The notes under the pieces are model-generated. The model did not search any database, had not been told where the DNA came from, and worked only from the letters and a program-made list of their open reading frames with translations. From assembly GCF_001715295.1 (NCBI RefSeq), contig NZ_MDKB01000002.1, forward strand, positions 432,499 to 496,498: 64,000 nucleotides of DNA, in the 5' to 3' direction. The stretch comes from Streptomyces griseus (GTDB lineage: Bacteria > Actinomycetota > Actinomycetes > Streptomycetales > Streptomycetaceae). The translations under genes were made by a program, and so were the position numbers. Below, piece by piece: positions 31,946-39,371 of this stretch; position 1 is the stretch's first letter; each line of letters opens with the position of its first letter.

Positions 31946-32625
31946 GACGTACTCACCGGGCCCGCCGCGGGCCGAGTCCGACTCCCGACTGCACGGGCGC
32001 CCTCGGCGTGCACTCCCCCGATCCGCACAGTCACCGGTTCTCCGGCTTGCAGCCGCAGGGCGGGGCCTTCGTCCAGGCCGACGATGACGGAAAGCCCACC
32101 CGAGGCGTACCGCTCACTCCGCACGCTGCGGACCGTTCGCCAGGCTCCTCCGACTCGTACGCTCTGACCGGCCCGGATGGTTACTGCCGCGATGTCCGTC
32201 CTTCCGGGCAGCGGGACGATGCCCGGGGCCAGCAGTTCAGCCCACACCGTCTTGCCGATGCCGTCCTGCCGTTCGTCCACCCCCCAGCGGTGGGCCAGGG
32301 CCTCCACGAGCAGCAGTCCACGCCCCGTCGTGGCCAACTCGCCGGGCCGTTGCACCACCGGCCGCCCCTCTCCCGCGTCACTCACCTCCAGCCGCAGCAG
32401 CCCACCACGCCCCCGGCATTCGATCCGAACCCCGATCATCCGGTCCTCGGGTACCTGGACGTGCAGGGCGTTGGTCACCAGCTCGGAAAGCACCAACTCC
32501 CCCGCCTCGCACACCGTTTGTGCAGCCCGCCACTCGCCGAGCGAGGCGCGCAGGACCGCTCGCGCCCTCGAGACGCTGCTGCGGCTGCGCACCAACTTGA
32601 ACTTCACCTCGCACGGTTCACTCAC
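31942..32625 (-). CDS. ATP-binding (HATPase_c, RsbW/SpoIIAB-like) regulatory protein
   Basis: 227 residues from GTG at 32625 (GGGAG 5 bases upstream). Residues ~8-135 form an anti-sigma-type GHKL ATPase: RAVLRASLGEW, N-box ELVTNALHV, G1 box VSDAGEGRP, G2 region TTGRGLLLVEALAHRWGV. The ~90-residue C-terminal extension (DIAAVTIRAGQSVRVGGAWRTV, GLSVIVGLDEGPALRLQAGEPV) is a beta-rich segment I cannot assign. Such proteins are often found, as here, next to an XRE regulator and a DUF397 protein in streptomycetes. It is divergent from the XRE gene across 200 bp of promoter DNA that is visibly less GC-rich. Confidence 0.82.
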   Translation of the reverse strand: MSEPCEVKFKLVRSRSSVSRARAVLRASLGEWRAAQTVCEAGELVLSELVTNALHVQVPEDRMIGVRIECRGRGGLLRLEVSDAGEGRPVVQRPGELATTGRGLLLVEALAHRWGVDERQDGIGKTVWAELLAPGIVPLPGRTDIAAVTIRAGQSVRVGGAWRTVRSVRSERYASGGLSVIVGLDEGPALRLQAGEPVTVRIGGVHAEGARAVGSRTRPAAGPVSTS

Positions 32626-32825
32626 GCCTGCTCCCAGAGGGTTGCGGTTCGGTCGGAGCCCCTTGCGAACGCGCACCATCCGCAACGCAGGGCGTCGTTG
32701 CCGACGCAAGCAGAATGGGCGAGCACGGAGCGAAACTGCAACGTTGCTGATAGCTTCAGCACCTTTTTTCACTCTTTCGGGAAACCTCGCCCTCTCCGAG
32801 CAGCCACTTTGATAGAGGTGGGTCC

Positions 32826-33710
32826 ATGCACACGAAGAGCGCCACGGCAAACCCGTCAACCGTTCTTGGTCGCCAACTCGGAGACGAGTTGCGTCGATTG
32901 CGGGAGGCGGCCGGACTGACCACCACTCAGGCAGCCGATGCTCTCGACTGCACCAAGGGCAAGATCAGCCGGATCGAGAACGGACGCGTGGCTGTCCGTC
33001 TACCCGACCTCACCGCGATGCTCCACGCCTACGCGGTCTCGGACGACGAGGTCCGCGAGCGCCTCACCTCGCTTGCCCGCAAGGCCAATCGCAGGCGGCG
33101 GGAGGGCTGGTGGAACCAGTACGGTGACGTGCTTGCCGACACGTATCGCGACTACATCGCCCTGGAGGCCATGGCCGGGTCGATCCGGACGTTCCAGGCC
33201 CAACTCGTGCCCGGCCTGCTCCAGACTCCGGAGTACATTCGGGCAGTGACGGTTGCTTCTCGGCAATGGCAGTCAGCGGACGAAATCGAGAAGTTCGTGC
33301 AGGTGCGCCTGGCTCGACAGGAGCGCCTGTACTCCGACAACCCCCTACAGCTGTGGGCCGTGGTGTCGGAGGCTGTACTTCTTCAGCAGGTCGGCGGCTC
33401 ACACGTCATGAACGCGCAGTTGACACACCTGTTGGCCAGTTCCGAGCGCCCCAATGTGACCATCCAGGTCCTGCCGTTCTCCCGTGGAGCCCATGCGAGT
33501 ATGTTCGGCCCGTACGTAGTCCTGGGCTTTCCCGAGGAGGGCGCGCTCGAGGTGGTACTGGCGGACAACCCGTCGGGTTCCATGTGGTTGGAGCGGGAAA
33601 CGGATGTGTCCCGCTACCAAGAGCTGTTCGACGCCGCGCGCACATCAGCGCTCTCGCCGATCGAGTCCCGGGCTGCCATCCATCGCCGGGCCAAGGAGCA
33701 TCAACCATGA
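32826..33710 (+). CDS. XRE-family regulator with DUF5753 domain (Scr1-type antitoxin-like)
   Basis: 294 residues. The N-terminal helix-turn-helix (residues ~14-70) reads LGDELRRLREAAGLTTTQAADALDCTKGKISRIENG. The rest (~100-285) is the DUF5753 effector domain: MAGSIRTFQAQLVPGLLQTPEYIRAV, QVRLARQERLYS, VSEAVLLQQVGGS and NVTIQVLPFSRGAHASMFGPYVVL. In streptomycetes this protein pairs with a DUF397 protein and represses its own promoter. Here its stop overlaps the DUF397 start (ATGA), confirming the pair. Confidence 0.93.
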   Translation: MHTKSATANPSTVLGRQLGDELRRLREAAGLTTTQAADALDCTKGKISRIENGRVAVRLPDLTAMLHAYAVSDDEVRERLTSLARKANRRRREGWWNQYGDVLADTYRDYIALEAMAGSIRTFQAQLVPGLLQTPEYIRAVTVASRQWQSADEIEKFVQVRLARQERLYSDNPLQLWAVVSEAVLLQQVGGSHVMNAQLTHLLASSERPNVTIQVLPFSRGAHASMFGPYVVLGFPEEGALEVVLADNPSGSMWLERETDVSRYQELFDAARTSALSPIESRAAIHRRAKEHQP

Positions 33711-33910
33711 ACAGCGCACACCCAAGCACGCCGGACCTGTCGGGCGCGAGGTGGCGCACCAGCACGTACAGCGGCGGCAACAACGAGTGCGTCGAGGTCG
33801 CCCCCGGCCTCCCCCATCTCGTTCCCGTCCGCGACAGCAAGCGCCCCGCCGGCCCCGTCGTCGTCTTCGGCCACGACGCCTGGCGTGGTTTCGTCGGCGG
33901 GCTGGTCTGA
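33707..33910 (+). CDS. DUF397 protein (Scr1-type toxin partner)
   Basis: A 67-residue protein with the DUF397 core: RWRTSTYSGGNNECVEVA, VRDSKRPAGPVVVF and AWRGFVGGLV. It is translationally coupled to the upstream XRE/DUF5753 gene. DUF397 proteins act as the small partner of these regulators and have been described as toxins in related pairs. A second, degenerate copy occurs near 35.85-36.23 kb. Confidence 0.93.
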   Translation: MNSAHPSTPDLSGARWRTSTYSGGNNECVEVAPGLPHLVPVRDSKRPAGPVVVFGHDAWRGFVGGLV

Positions 33911-34048
33911 CCCCGGGGAGCCCTGCACGGGTGGCCCCGGGCGCTTCCCAACCACCTCCCGCGCCATCTGCCCGTTCAGGACCACCTCCACACCACAGTC
34001 GTCGCCCATGAATGCGATGGGGCGGGCAGCAGCGTCAAGCACCTCTGT

Positions 34049-34217
34049 CTAGTGCCGCGGCAGGCAACGTTTGCCCGTCAAGGAGCGGCGTCGGGTGCGT
34101 GCTCTCGGCGTGCCGGCCGGAAGTCCTTGTACTGGACGTACTTGGGCTTTCGGCCGGTGCGGCGAGAGTGCGTGCCGGGCGTCGCGACGGGGCGAACGTT
34201 GCCTGTTGCGGCACTAG
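34049..34217. mobile_element. MITE-like long imperfect palindrome
   Basis: The 169-bp segment begins CTAGTGCCGC (34049) and ends with its complement GCGGCACTAG (34217). The arms continue to match inwards for about 75 bp (CAGGCAACGTT against AACGTTGCCTG, then GCGGCGTCGGGTGCGTGC-like against its complement with mismatches), around a short centre GTACTGGACGTAC. It has no coding capacity and CTAG at both tips. This structure is typical of a foldback or miniature inverted-repeat element mobilised in trans. Confidence 0.75.
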
Positions 34218-34321
34218 GGGGGTACGCCCCCACCGGAATGCCCAGCCCGCGCCGGACGAGCCTGGGCGCGAGGGGGGCCGGACTGCCTGTCGTGAGCAGC
34301 GGGAAGCGCGATAGAGGACCG

Positions 34322-34957
34322 ATGAAGAACATCAGGAAGACCGGACCGGGCGAGCCGCCCGTACGCCGCCGTCGCATGCCTGTCTCCGTCGTCGTCCTGT
34401 CGGCGCTTCTCGCCTGCGCCGCCGCCACGATCGGCCTGGTCTCCTGCGTCACGGAAAGGGTCTCCTCGGACCTGCTGGACAAGGAGATGACCTGCTGCTG
34501 GGAAGACGGTGCTACGCCTGCCTGGATGAGCGACCGGATGGGCATTCGCATTCCGGGCACGGCATCGGACCGTCGCGCGGGCTACAAGGTCGGGGAGCGT
34601 CACGACACCGGTCTGCTGTCCTTCGTCCTCCCGACCGCCGAGGCGGAGACGTACACCGGCCGGCTCATCCCGGACGGCACCGAGATGATCAAAAATATCC
34701 ATCCCGAGGAGAAGGACTACCGCCCTGCGGCAGCGTTCGGTCACCTCGGGCTGGCTGAGCCGGAAACGCCGGTCCAGGGCCTGCGGAGAATCAGCCTGTG
34801 CCCGGACGACCTCGCGACCCCGGAGGGCAGGTACCTCCGACGCTGCGTCGACCTCTTCGCCCATGAGTTCACACCGGGCACCACGCGGATCTACGTCCGG
34901 TCGACCATCGAACCGTCCGTGACGCCCCCACCCGCGCCCGCGAGTAAGGCCCCGTAG
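34322..34957 (+). CDS. Putative envelope (lipo)protein of unknown function
   Basis: 211 residues from ATG at 34322 (GAGGA upstream). An Arg-rich N terminus (RRRRMP) precedes a membrane segment VSVVVLSALLACAAATIGL that ends in LVSC, a possible lipobox, so it may be a lipoprotein or a type II membrane protein. The external part contains CCWEDGATPAW, LLSFVLPTAEAETYTG, EEKDYRPAAAFGHLGL and YLRRCVDLFAHEFTPGT. No recognised domain. A shortened paralogous copy lies at 38600-38860, beyond the DUF262 gene. Confidence 0.7.
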   Translation: MKNIRKTGPGEPPVRRRRMPVSVVVLSALLACAAATIGLVSCVTERVSSDLLDKEMTCCWEDGATPAWMSDRMGIRIPGTASDRRAGYKVGERHDTGLLSFVLPTAEAETYTGRLIPDGTEMIKNIHPEEKDYRPAAAFGHLGLAEPETPVQGLRRISLCPDDLATPEGRYLRRCVDLFAHEFTPGTTRIYVRSTIEPSVTPPPAPASKAP

Positions 34958-35058
34958 TAGCGCTGAGGGGCATGTCACGTCCGTCGGGTCTACGGCATGT
35001 TGCGGCTCCCCACGCGGGGGAAGCCTCAGGGTGGGCCGGAGGGGGAGGTGCGCCGCTG

Positions 35059-35376
35059 TCAGGCGATGGCGGAGATGTCTCCGTCGTCGAAGTAGATCGC
35101 CTGATGCAGACGCCCACCCAGAGCGGCCGCGAAACGGGCAAGGACATCCTGCCCTGAGACGTTGCCGCGTTCGATCTGCGACACCCGCCCCTTGGTAATG
35201 CCCATCCGGTCGGCCACCTGCTGCTGCGTGAGACCTCGTGCCCGCCGCAGTTCCGCCAGGCGACGCCCGGTGACTTCGGCCAGAAGCTCCTCCTTGCCCG
35301 CGCGCACGGCCTCCTCGCCGCCGACGCGCGCAATATGCTCGGCGCGGATGTCCAGCCAGCGCGTGTACCCGCTCAC
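35059..35376 (-). CDS. XRE-type antitoxin (HigA-like)
   Basis: 105 residues with a central helix-turn-helix (LAELRRARGLTQQQVADRMGITKGRVSQIERG) and a short C-terminal extension (LHQAIYFDDGDISAIA) that in such antitoxins folds over the toxin. GTG at 35376 overlaps the stop of the upstream toxin gene. The toxin-first gene order is typical of HigBA-like type II modules. Confidence 0.9.
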   Translation of the reverse strand: MSGYTRWLDIRAEHIARVGGEEAVRAGKEELLAEVTGRRLAELRRARGLTQQQVADRMGITKGRVSQIERGNVSGQDVLARFAAALGGRLHQAIYFDDGDISAIA

Positions 35377-35735
35377 GGTTGCCCTCCTTCTTCCTGAGCC
35401 CGTTCCTTTTCGTACGTCTCATGACGCTGCTCGGCCAGGGGAATCGCTTCCCGGTACCACTCATTCCATCGGCTCGCCTTGCCTCCCGCAACCAGCAGAA
35501 TGCTGCATCGCCACGGGTCGAAAGCGAACAGGATCCGCACCGTGCCAGGACGTAACTCCTTCAGGTTGGCCATCGACGAGCCATGGATGGTGTCCACCAG
35601 CGGGCGTCCCAGCCCTGGGCCTCCCTCCGCCAATGCATCCAGCGCCTGCACCACCCGGGCAAGAGTCTGACCGTCGAGACCGCTGATCCACTCACGCACC
35701 GCGTCCGCGAGGAAGATCTCCCACTCTTTGTCCAC
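35373..35735 (-). CDS. DUF891/Gp49-like RelE-family toxin
   Basis: About 120 residues: WISGLDGQTLARVVQALDALAEGGPGLGRPLVD, MANLKELRPGTVRILFAFDP, SILLVAGGKASRWNEWYREAIPLAEQRH. This is the conserved Gp49-like (HigB) fold; family members cleave ribosome-bound mRNA. GTG at 35735 is chosen by homology to the expected N terminus (VDKEWEIFLAD), although the RBS is weak. It forms an operon with the downstream XRE antitoxin (GTGA overlap). Confidence 0.88.
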   Translation of the reverse strand: MDKEWEIFLADAVREWISGLDGQTLARVVQALDALAEGGPGLGRPLVDTIHGSSMANLKELRPGTVRILFAFDPWRCSILLVAGGKASRWNEWYREAIPLAEQRHETYEKERAQEEGGQP

Positions 35736-35853
35736 AGAGCGAGTAGAGCCATTCCTATACTCCGAAGCGCACGAAGACGTAGTCGGTGCGGAGACGGATC
35801 CTCGGGTCGTAGCTCCTGGTGACGGAATGCGGGGCGTACGCGAAACACTGGCC

Positions 35854-36228
35854 ATGGCGAGGTGGCGCACCAGCACGTACAGCCGTGGCAATAACGAGTG
35901 CGTCGAGGTAGCCGGCAACCTCCCCCACCTCGTCCTAGTCAGCGACAGCAAGCGTCCCGCCAGCCCCGTCGTCGCCTTCGGCCACGACGCCTGGCGTGCG
36001 TTCGTCGGCGGGCCGGTCTGGCCCCGGACAGCCCCGCGCGGGTGGCCCGGACGCTTCCCACCACCCGCAGACCATCTGCCCATACCGAGGCCCCGTAGGG
36101 CACTGCACGCGTATCTCGACTGGTCGACCAGTGGCTCGCCGCTGCGACCTGGGGTCACCGCCCTCCGCGCGCCGTCGCAGGGGCAACAGCGCGGCGGAGT
36201 CGTCCTCCTGGACAAGCCTCTCTCGTAG
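35854..36228 (+). pseudogene. Degenerate DUF397 copy with lost stop codon
   Basis: From ATG at 35854 the frame reads MARWRTSTYSRGNNECVEVAG, LVSDSKRPASPVVAF and AWRAFVGGPV, a DUF397 core about 80% identical in DNA to the copy at 33751-33910. Where the intact gene stops (GTCTGACCCC) this one has GTCTGGCCCC, so translation would run 65 residues further into unrelated sequence. No XRE partner is upstream; a DUF891 toxin gene diverges instead. It is probably a decayed duplicate. Confidence 0.7.
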
Positions 36229-36314
36229 GACTGTCGGCACAGCCGAAGGGCATGATCCCGGAGCTGCGGCGTGCCGAACAAGGGGGCCTGCGGCGTGTGC
36301 CTGCGTGTCGGGTA

Positions 36315-38171
36315 TCAGCGCTCCGCGGGAGACGGGACGCCGTTCTGCAGGTCGTTCTCAGCCGCCTGGATCGCCTCCCCGGGCCGCTGCCCCGGAATGT
36401 GGTCGTCGACCACCGGCTTTCCCATCGCCGTGGCGATGTGTTCCTGAAGCACCCTCCGCCGCTTCTCGAAGAAGGCGTCGAAGTCGTCGGCCCGCATCAG
36501 CCCGGGGTCCGCGAGGTGCGTCTCGACGCGCCGCTCCACACTCTCCGGGCTGGTCTCGGCCGCCTTGGCGAGCCGCTGCAGATAGTCGGACGGCGCGTGG
36601 CCACCGATGATCCGGTTGGTCCGTGCCGTCAAGGGAGCCTTGTTGACGATGGAGTTGTAGACGGAACGCTCGTGTCCGTTCTTCTGGCACCACGCCTGCG
36701 GGAAGATGTGATGGATGTCCATCGTCTCGTCGAAGTAGACGCTCACCTCCGCCTTCTCCCCCGTACGCCAGTCCGTTGCGCCCGCCTTGAGCAGGAGCGC
36801 GTAGATCCCCTTGTAGGCGGCGCTCTGCCGAGTACGCAGGGTCAGCAGGCGGCTGGCCGCGAACTGAGCCTGGGTGACCGTGCGGGGTTCCTGCGTCGAT
36901 CCGCGGATCCAGTCGACGACGTCGGGGAGGTCGAGGTTGAACCGGGTCTCGGTGGTGCCGCCGTACAACTCGCCGAACACCCCGCACCAGTACCAGCGGG
37001 CCAGCTTCTCCTGCGCACCCGCGGTCTCCGCGTCCTTGCCGGCGAGGGCCAAGATCGCCGCGAGGGGGATGAGCTGCGTGCCGTACGGCAGGAACCGGGT
37101 GTCGAAGACGAACTGCTGGCGCAGGAATTTGGCGGCGGCCTTGAAGCCGGCGACGACATCGGGGGCGTACCGCCGGTAGTCCTCCAGGCCCAGCACGAGC
37201 ATCTCCTTGCGCTTGCACCCGATGCGCGGCAGACGTTCCTCGTCCGTGCCGGCCTCCTCCTCCCGGCGCCGCCGCTCGGCAGTGGCGAGGAGAGTGACCG
37301 CCTGGAGGAAGTCGGTGTTGGAGACGTCTTCCAGGATGGCGTATTCGGGCGCTTCCCAGGCGGAACGGCACTCGCGCCAGTGGCGTCGCAGATCGAACTC
37401 GTCGGCGGCGTACGTCGCCGTCAGCAGCTCGAAGACGGTGAGGGTGACTCCCCCCGTGTTGACCTTCTCGAAGACCTGGCAGACCGCCTGCCGTGGAGTG
37501 CCCCTGCCGAGTTCGATGACCGGGAAGTGGTAGAGGTCGAACGACTTGATGAAGCTGTCGCGGAAGCGGTACCAGAGCTCCATCGCGTCCGGTGCGAAAC
37601 TGCAGTGGCGGGCGAAACCGTCGCCCCATGAGTTGTCGAAGAGACTGTGCAGCGGGAAGACGCGGTGCTGGTACTCCAACTCCCGGGTCGAATAATCCTC
37701 CAGGATCTCGCCCCGGAAGTTGACCACCTTGCGCGCGGGCGGAATGAAGCGGATCGCCTCCTCGCGATCCTCGTTCTCGTCGAGCGCCTTGACCATGTCG
37801 ACGTAGAACCAGCCGCTCACCCGGCGTTTACGCTCGTCCTGGGTCTCCACCGGGCTGTTCATCGCGAGCGACTGGAACAGCGACGTGAGCCGCTGCTGTC
37901 CATCCAGAATCAGCGACTCCGGTTGCGCCTGCCCGCTCGGGGACGCTCCCTCGATCGGCCTGTACTTGAACCGGACATCTCCGCCGCCCTGGAGCAGCAT
38001 CACCGTCCCGATCGGGTAGTTGAGAGACACCGAGGCCAGCAGACTCGCGATGTTGGGCCAGGGCCAGACCCAGCCACGCTGGAATTCAGGCAACTGAATC
38101 TTCCCCGCCCCGACCTGCCCCAGCAGATCCCGCAAGGGCCGCTTGTCGATGCTGAAGGTCTCTGTCGCCAC
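36315..38171 (-). CDS. DUF262-DUF1524 protein (GmrSD-like restriction nuclease)
   Basis: 618 residues from GTG at 38171 (AAGGAG 6 bases upstream). The N-terminal DUF262 (ParB-like NTPase) domain has LPEFQRGWVWPWPNIASLL and the signature ILDGQQRLTSLFQSL. The C-terminal DUF1524 HNH-type nuclease domain has TMDIHHIFPQAWCQKNG and NRIIGGHAPSDYLQRL, with the His pair expected to bind metal. Proteins of this architecture include the type IV enzyme GmrSD, which cuts glucosylated-hydroxymethylcytosine phage DNA, and related anti-phage nucleases. It is a single-gene locus with no methyltransferase, consistent with a modification-dependent enzyme. Confidence 0.9.
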   Translation of the reverse strand: MATETFSIDKRPLRDLLGQVGAGKIQLPEFQRGWVWPWPNIASLLASVSLNYPIGTVMLLQGGGDVRFKYRPIEGASPSGQAQPESLILDGQQRLTSLFQSLAMNSPVETQDERKRRVSGWFYVDMVKALDENEDREEAIRFIPPARKVVNFRGEILEDYSTRELEYQHRVFPLHSLFDNSWGDGFARHCSFAPDAMELWYRFRDSFIKSFDLYHFPVIELGRGTPRQAVCQVFEKVNTGGVTLTVFELLTATYAADEFDLRRHWRECRSAWEAPEYAILEDVSNTDFLQAVTLLATAERRRREEEAGTDEERLPRIGCKRKEMLVLGLEDYRRYAPDVVAGFKAAAKFLRQQFVFDTRFLPYGTQLIPLAAILALAGKDAETAGAQEKLARWYWCGVFGELYGGTTETRFNLDLPDVVDWIRGSTQEPRTVTQAQFAASRLLTLRTRQSAAYKGIYALLLKAGATDWRTGEKAEVSVYFDETMDIHHIFPQAWCQKNGHERSVYNSIVNKAPLTARTNRIIGGHAPSDYLQRLAKAAETSPESVERRVETHLADPGLMRADDFDAFFEKRRRVLQEHIATAMGKPVVDDHIPGQRPGEAIQAAENDLQNGVPSPAER

Positions 38172-38599
38172 ATCTTCTCCTTGTGCACCACAACACGTGC
38201 GTCGGCGCCGGCTCATCGGGGACGAGGGGGTGGAGCGCTCAGGAATCGCCCGGCTTCGATCCCGTCGGCCACCGGCTCATGACTTACCTCTCCCACCCTG
38301 CCCGAGCCTCTGCGCTTCGTCCTCCTTCTTGGTCATTTTGCCCCCGGAGCCGAGACGCCCGGGCCGGAACTCAGCGTGCGGGAAGCAGCGGTGAAAGGAA
38401 CCGGCTCGGCTCACCGTGCCAGGTGAAGGCGAGTGCGTCACAGGCCCGGGTGGCCGGGACGAAGAGCAACGAGCGCGCCCGGTGCGGTTCGCACCGGTGG
38501 CGGCTCGGATCAGTACGTTCCCACGCGTCCACGGAGGTGCGGGGCACAGAGCCCCTCGGCCCCCCACACCGGTGATGATTCGGCAGCGATACTCCCGAG
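38172..38599. other. Gene-free spacer
   Basis: 428 bp containing the promoter side of the DUF262 gene. Open frames here are not supported by RBS or similarity. No repeat or RNA recognised. Confidence 0.5.
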
Positions 38600-38860
38600 A
38601 TGACCTGCTGCTGGGAGATGAAGGACTACCGCCCTGCGGCAGCGTTCGGCCATCTCGGCCTGCCCGAACCGGAGATGTTCGTCAAGGGCCTGCGGAGAAC
38701 CAGCCTGTGCCCGGACGACCTCGCGACCCCGCAGGGCAGGTACCTCCGACGCTGCGTCGACCTCTTCGCCCATGAGTTCACACCGGGCACCAAGCGGATC
38801 TACGTCCGGTCGACCATCGAACCGCCCGTGACGCCACCACCGGCGAGCAAGGCTCCGTAA
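38600..38860 (+). pseudogene. Truncated copy of the 34.3-kb envelope protein gene
   Basis: From ATG at 38600 the frame reads MTCCWEMKDYRPAAAFGHL, then GLRRTSLCPDDLATPQGRYL and FAHEFTPGTKRIYVRST. It is the same as the protein at 34322-34957 except that the signal/anchor is absent and ~75 residues between CCWE and KDYRP are deleted in frame. DNA identity over the last 230 bp is high. It is most likely an internally deleted duplicate without export signal. Confidence 0.75.
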
Positions 38861-39018
38861 GGGTGGTCCCGGCCGCCGTGCACCTCTCGGACCGCGGAAG
38901 ACGCCGGACGTGGTGGAGGCCGGACGTGGCGGGGCCCGGGAGTCGTATCCAGCTCCCGGGCCCCTGGGGTTGCCACCCAATTGCGCGTGCCAGCACCGTT
39001 TAAGAGTGCGGATCAGTC

Positions 39019-39100
39019 GTCAGACCGTCGCGTTCTTCCATTGAACTACCGCGCCGTGCAGAGGCGCAGGCCGGATTCGAACCAGCACTCGACGGTGTGC
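39019..39100 (-). ncRNA. Permuted tRNA-like element B
   Basis: Reading the minus strand, the order is: anticodon 3' stem CGTCG (39094-39090), AGT, T-arm GCTGG-TTCGAAT-CCGGC (39086-39070), acceptor 3' strand CTGCGCC (39069-39063), T, CTG, CAC, acceptor 5' strand GGCGCGG (39055-39049), TA, D-arm GTTC-AATGGAA-GAAC (39046-39032), G, anticodon 5' stem CGACG (39030-39026), GTCTGAC (39025-39019). The acceptor strands pair over 7 bp (one G-U) and the anticodon strands over 5 bp, but the 3' half precedes the 5' half. If the loop is GTCTGAC, U33 and A37 are correct and the anticodon is CUG (Gln). It shares the TxxxCAC acceptor linker with element A. Confidence 0.75.
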
Positions 39101-39155
39101 GTCCGTACTCGGTCGGTCTGGCAATCGGCGGCGATACTGAAGCTGGAGCGAGAGT

Positions 39156-39250
39156 CTGAGTGTGATCGCGGCTGCCTCTGCCATGTTGGGCCACCCCGGC
39201 GTGTGGAGCCGGGGGGAGGACTCGAACCTCCACCGTCACCGCGTCTTCAG
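39156..39250 (-). ncRNA. Permuted tRNA-like element A
   Basis: Minus-strand order: CTGA (39250-39247), AGA, anticodon 3' stem CGCGG (39243-39239), variable TGACGGT, T-arm GGAGG-TTCGAGT-CCTCC (39231-39215), acceptor 3' strand CCCCGGC (39214-39208), T, CCA, CAC, acceptor 5' strand GCCGGGG (39200-39194), TG, D-arm GCC...GGC, anticodon 5' stem CCGCG (39171-39167), ATCACAC (39166-39160), TCAG (39159-39156). Acceptor pairing is a perfect 7 bp and the anticodon stem a perfect 5 bp, with a possible extra TCAG/CTGA helix beyond the split loop. A CCA end is encoded. With loop ATCACAC the anticodon would be CAC (Val). The 3' half again precedes the 5' half. Confidence 0.75.
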
Positions 39251-39371
39251 GCTGAACGTCAGTTTCAGCTTGCGCTCATCACCCGAGGCGGACCTCATTC
39301 CGCCTCGCGCATGGTGCGCACCCCCACGACATGCGCGGGGGCGTTCTGTGGGTGCCGCCTCGCGCCCGGCC

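Noticed and set aside
39000..39260. Ordinary tRNA genes in normal order across this segment
   Set aside because: The 5' acceptor strand of element A does not pair with the 3' acceptor strand of element B, and no normal-order cloverleaf closes. Pairing works only within each permuted element.
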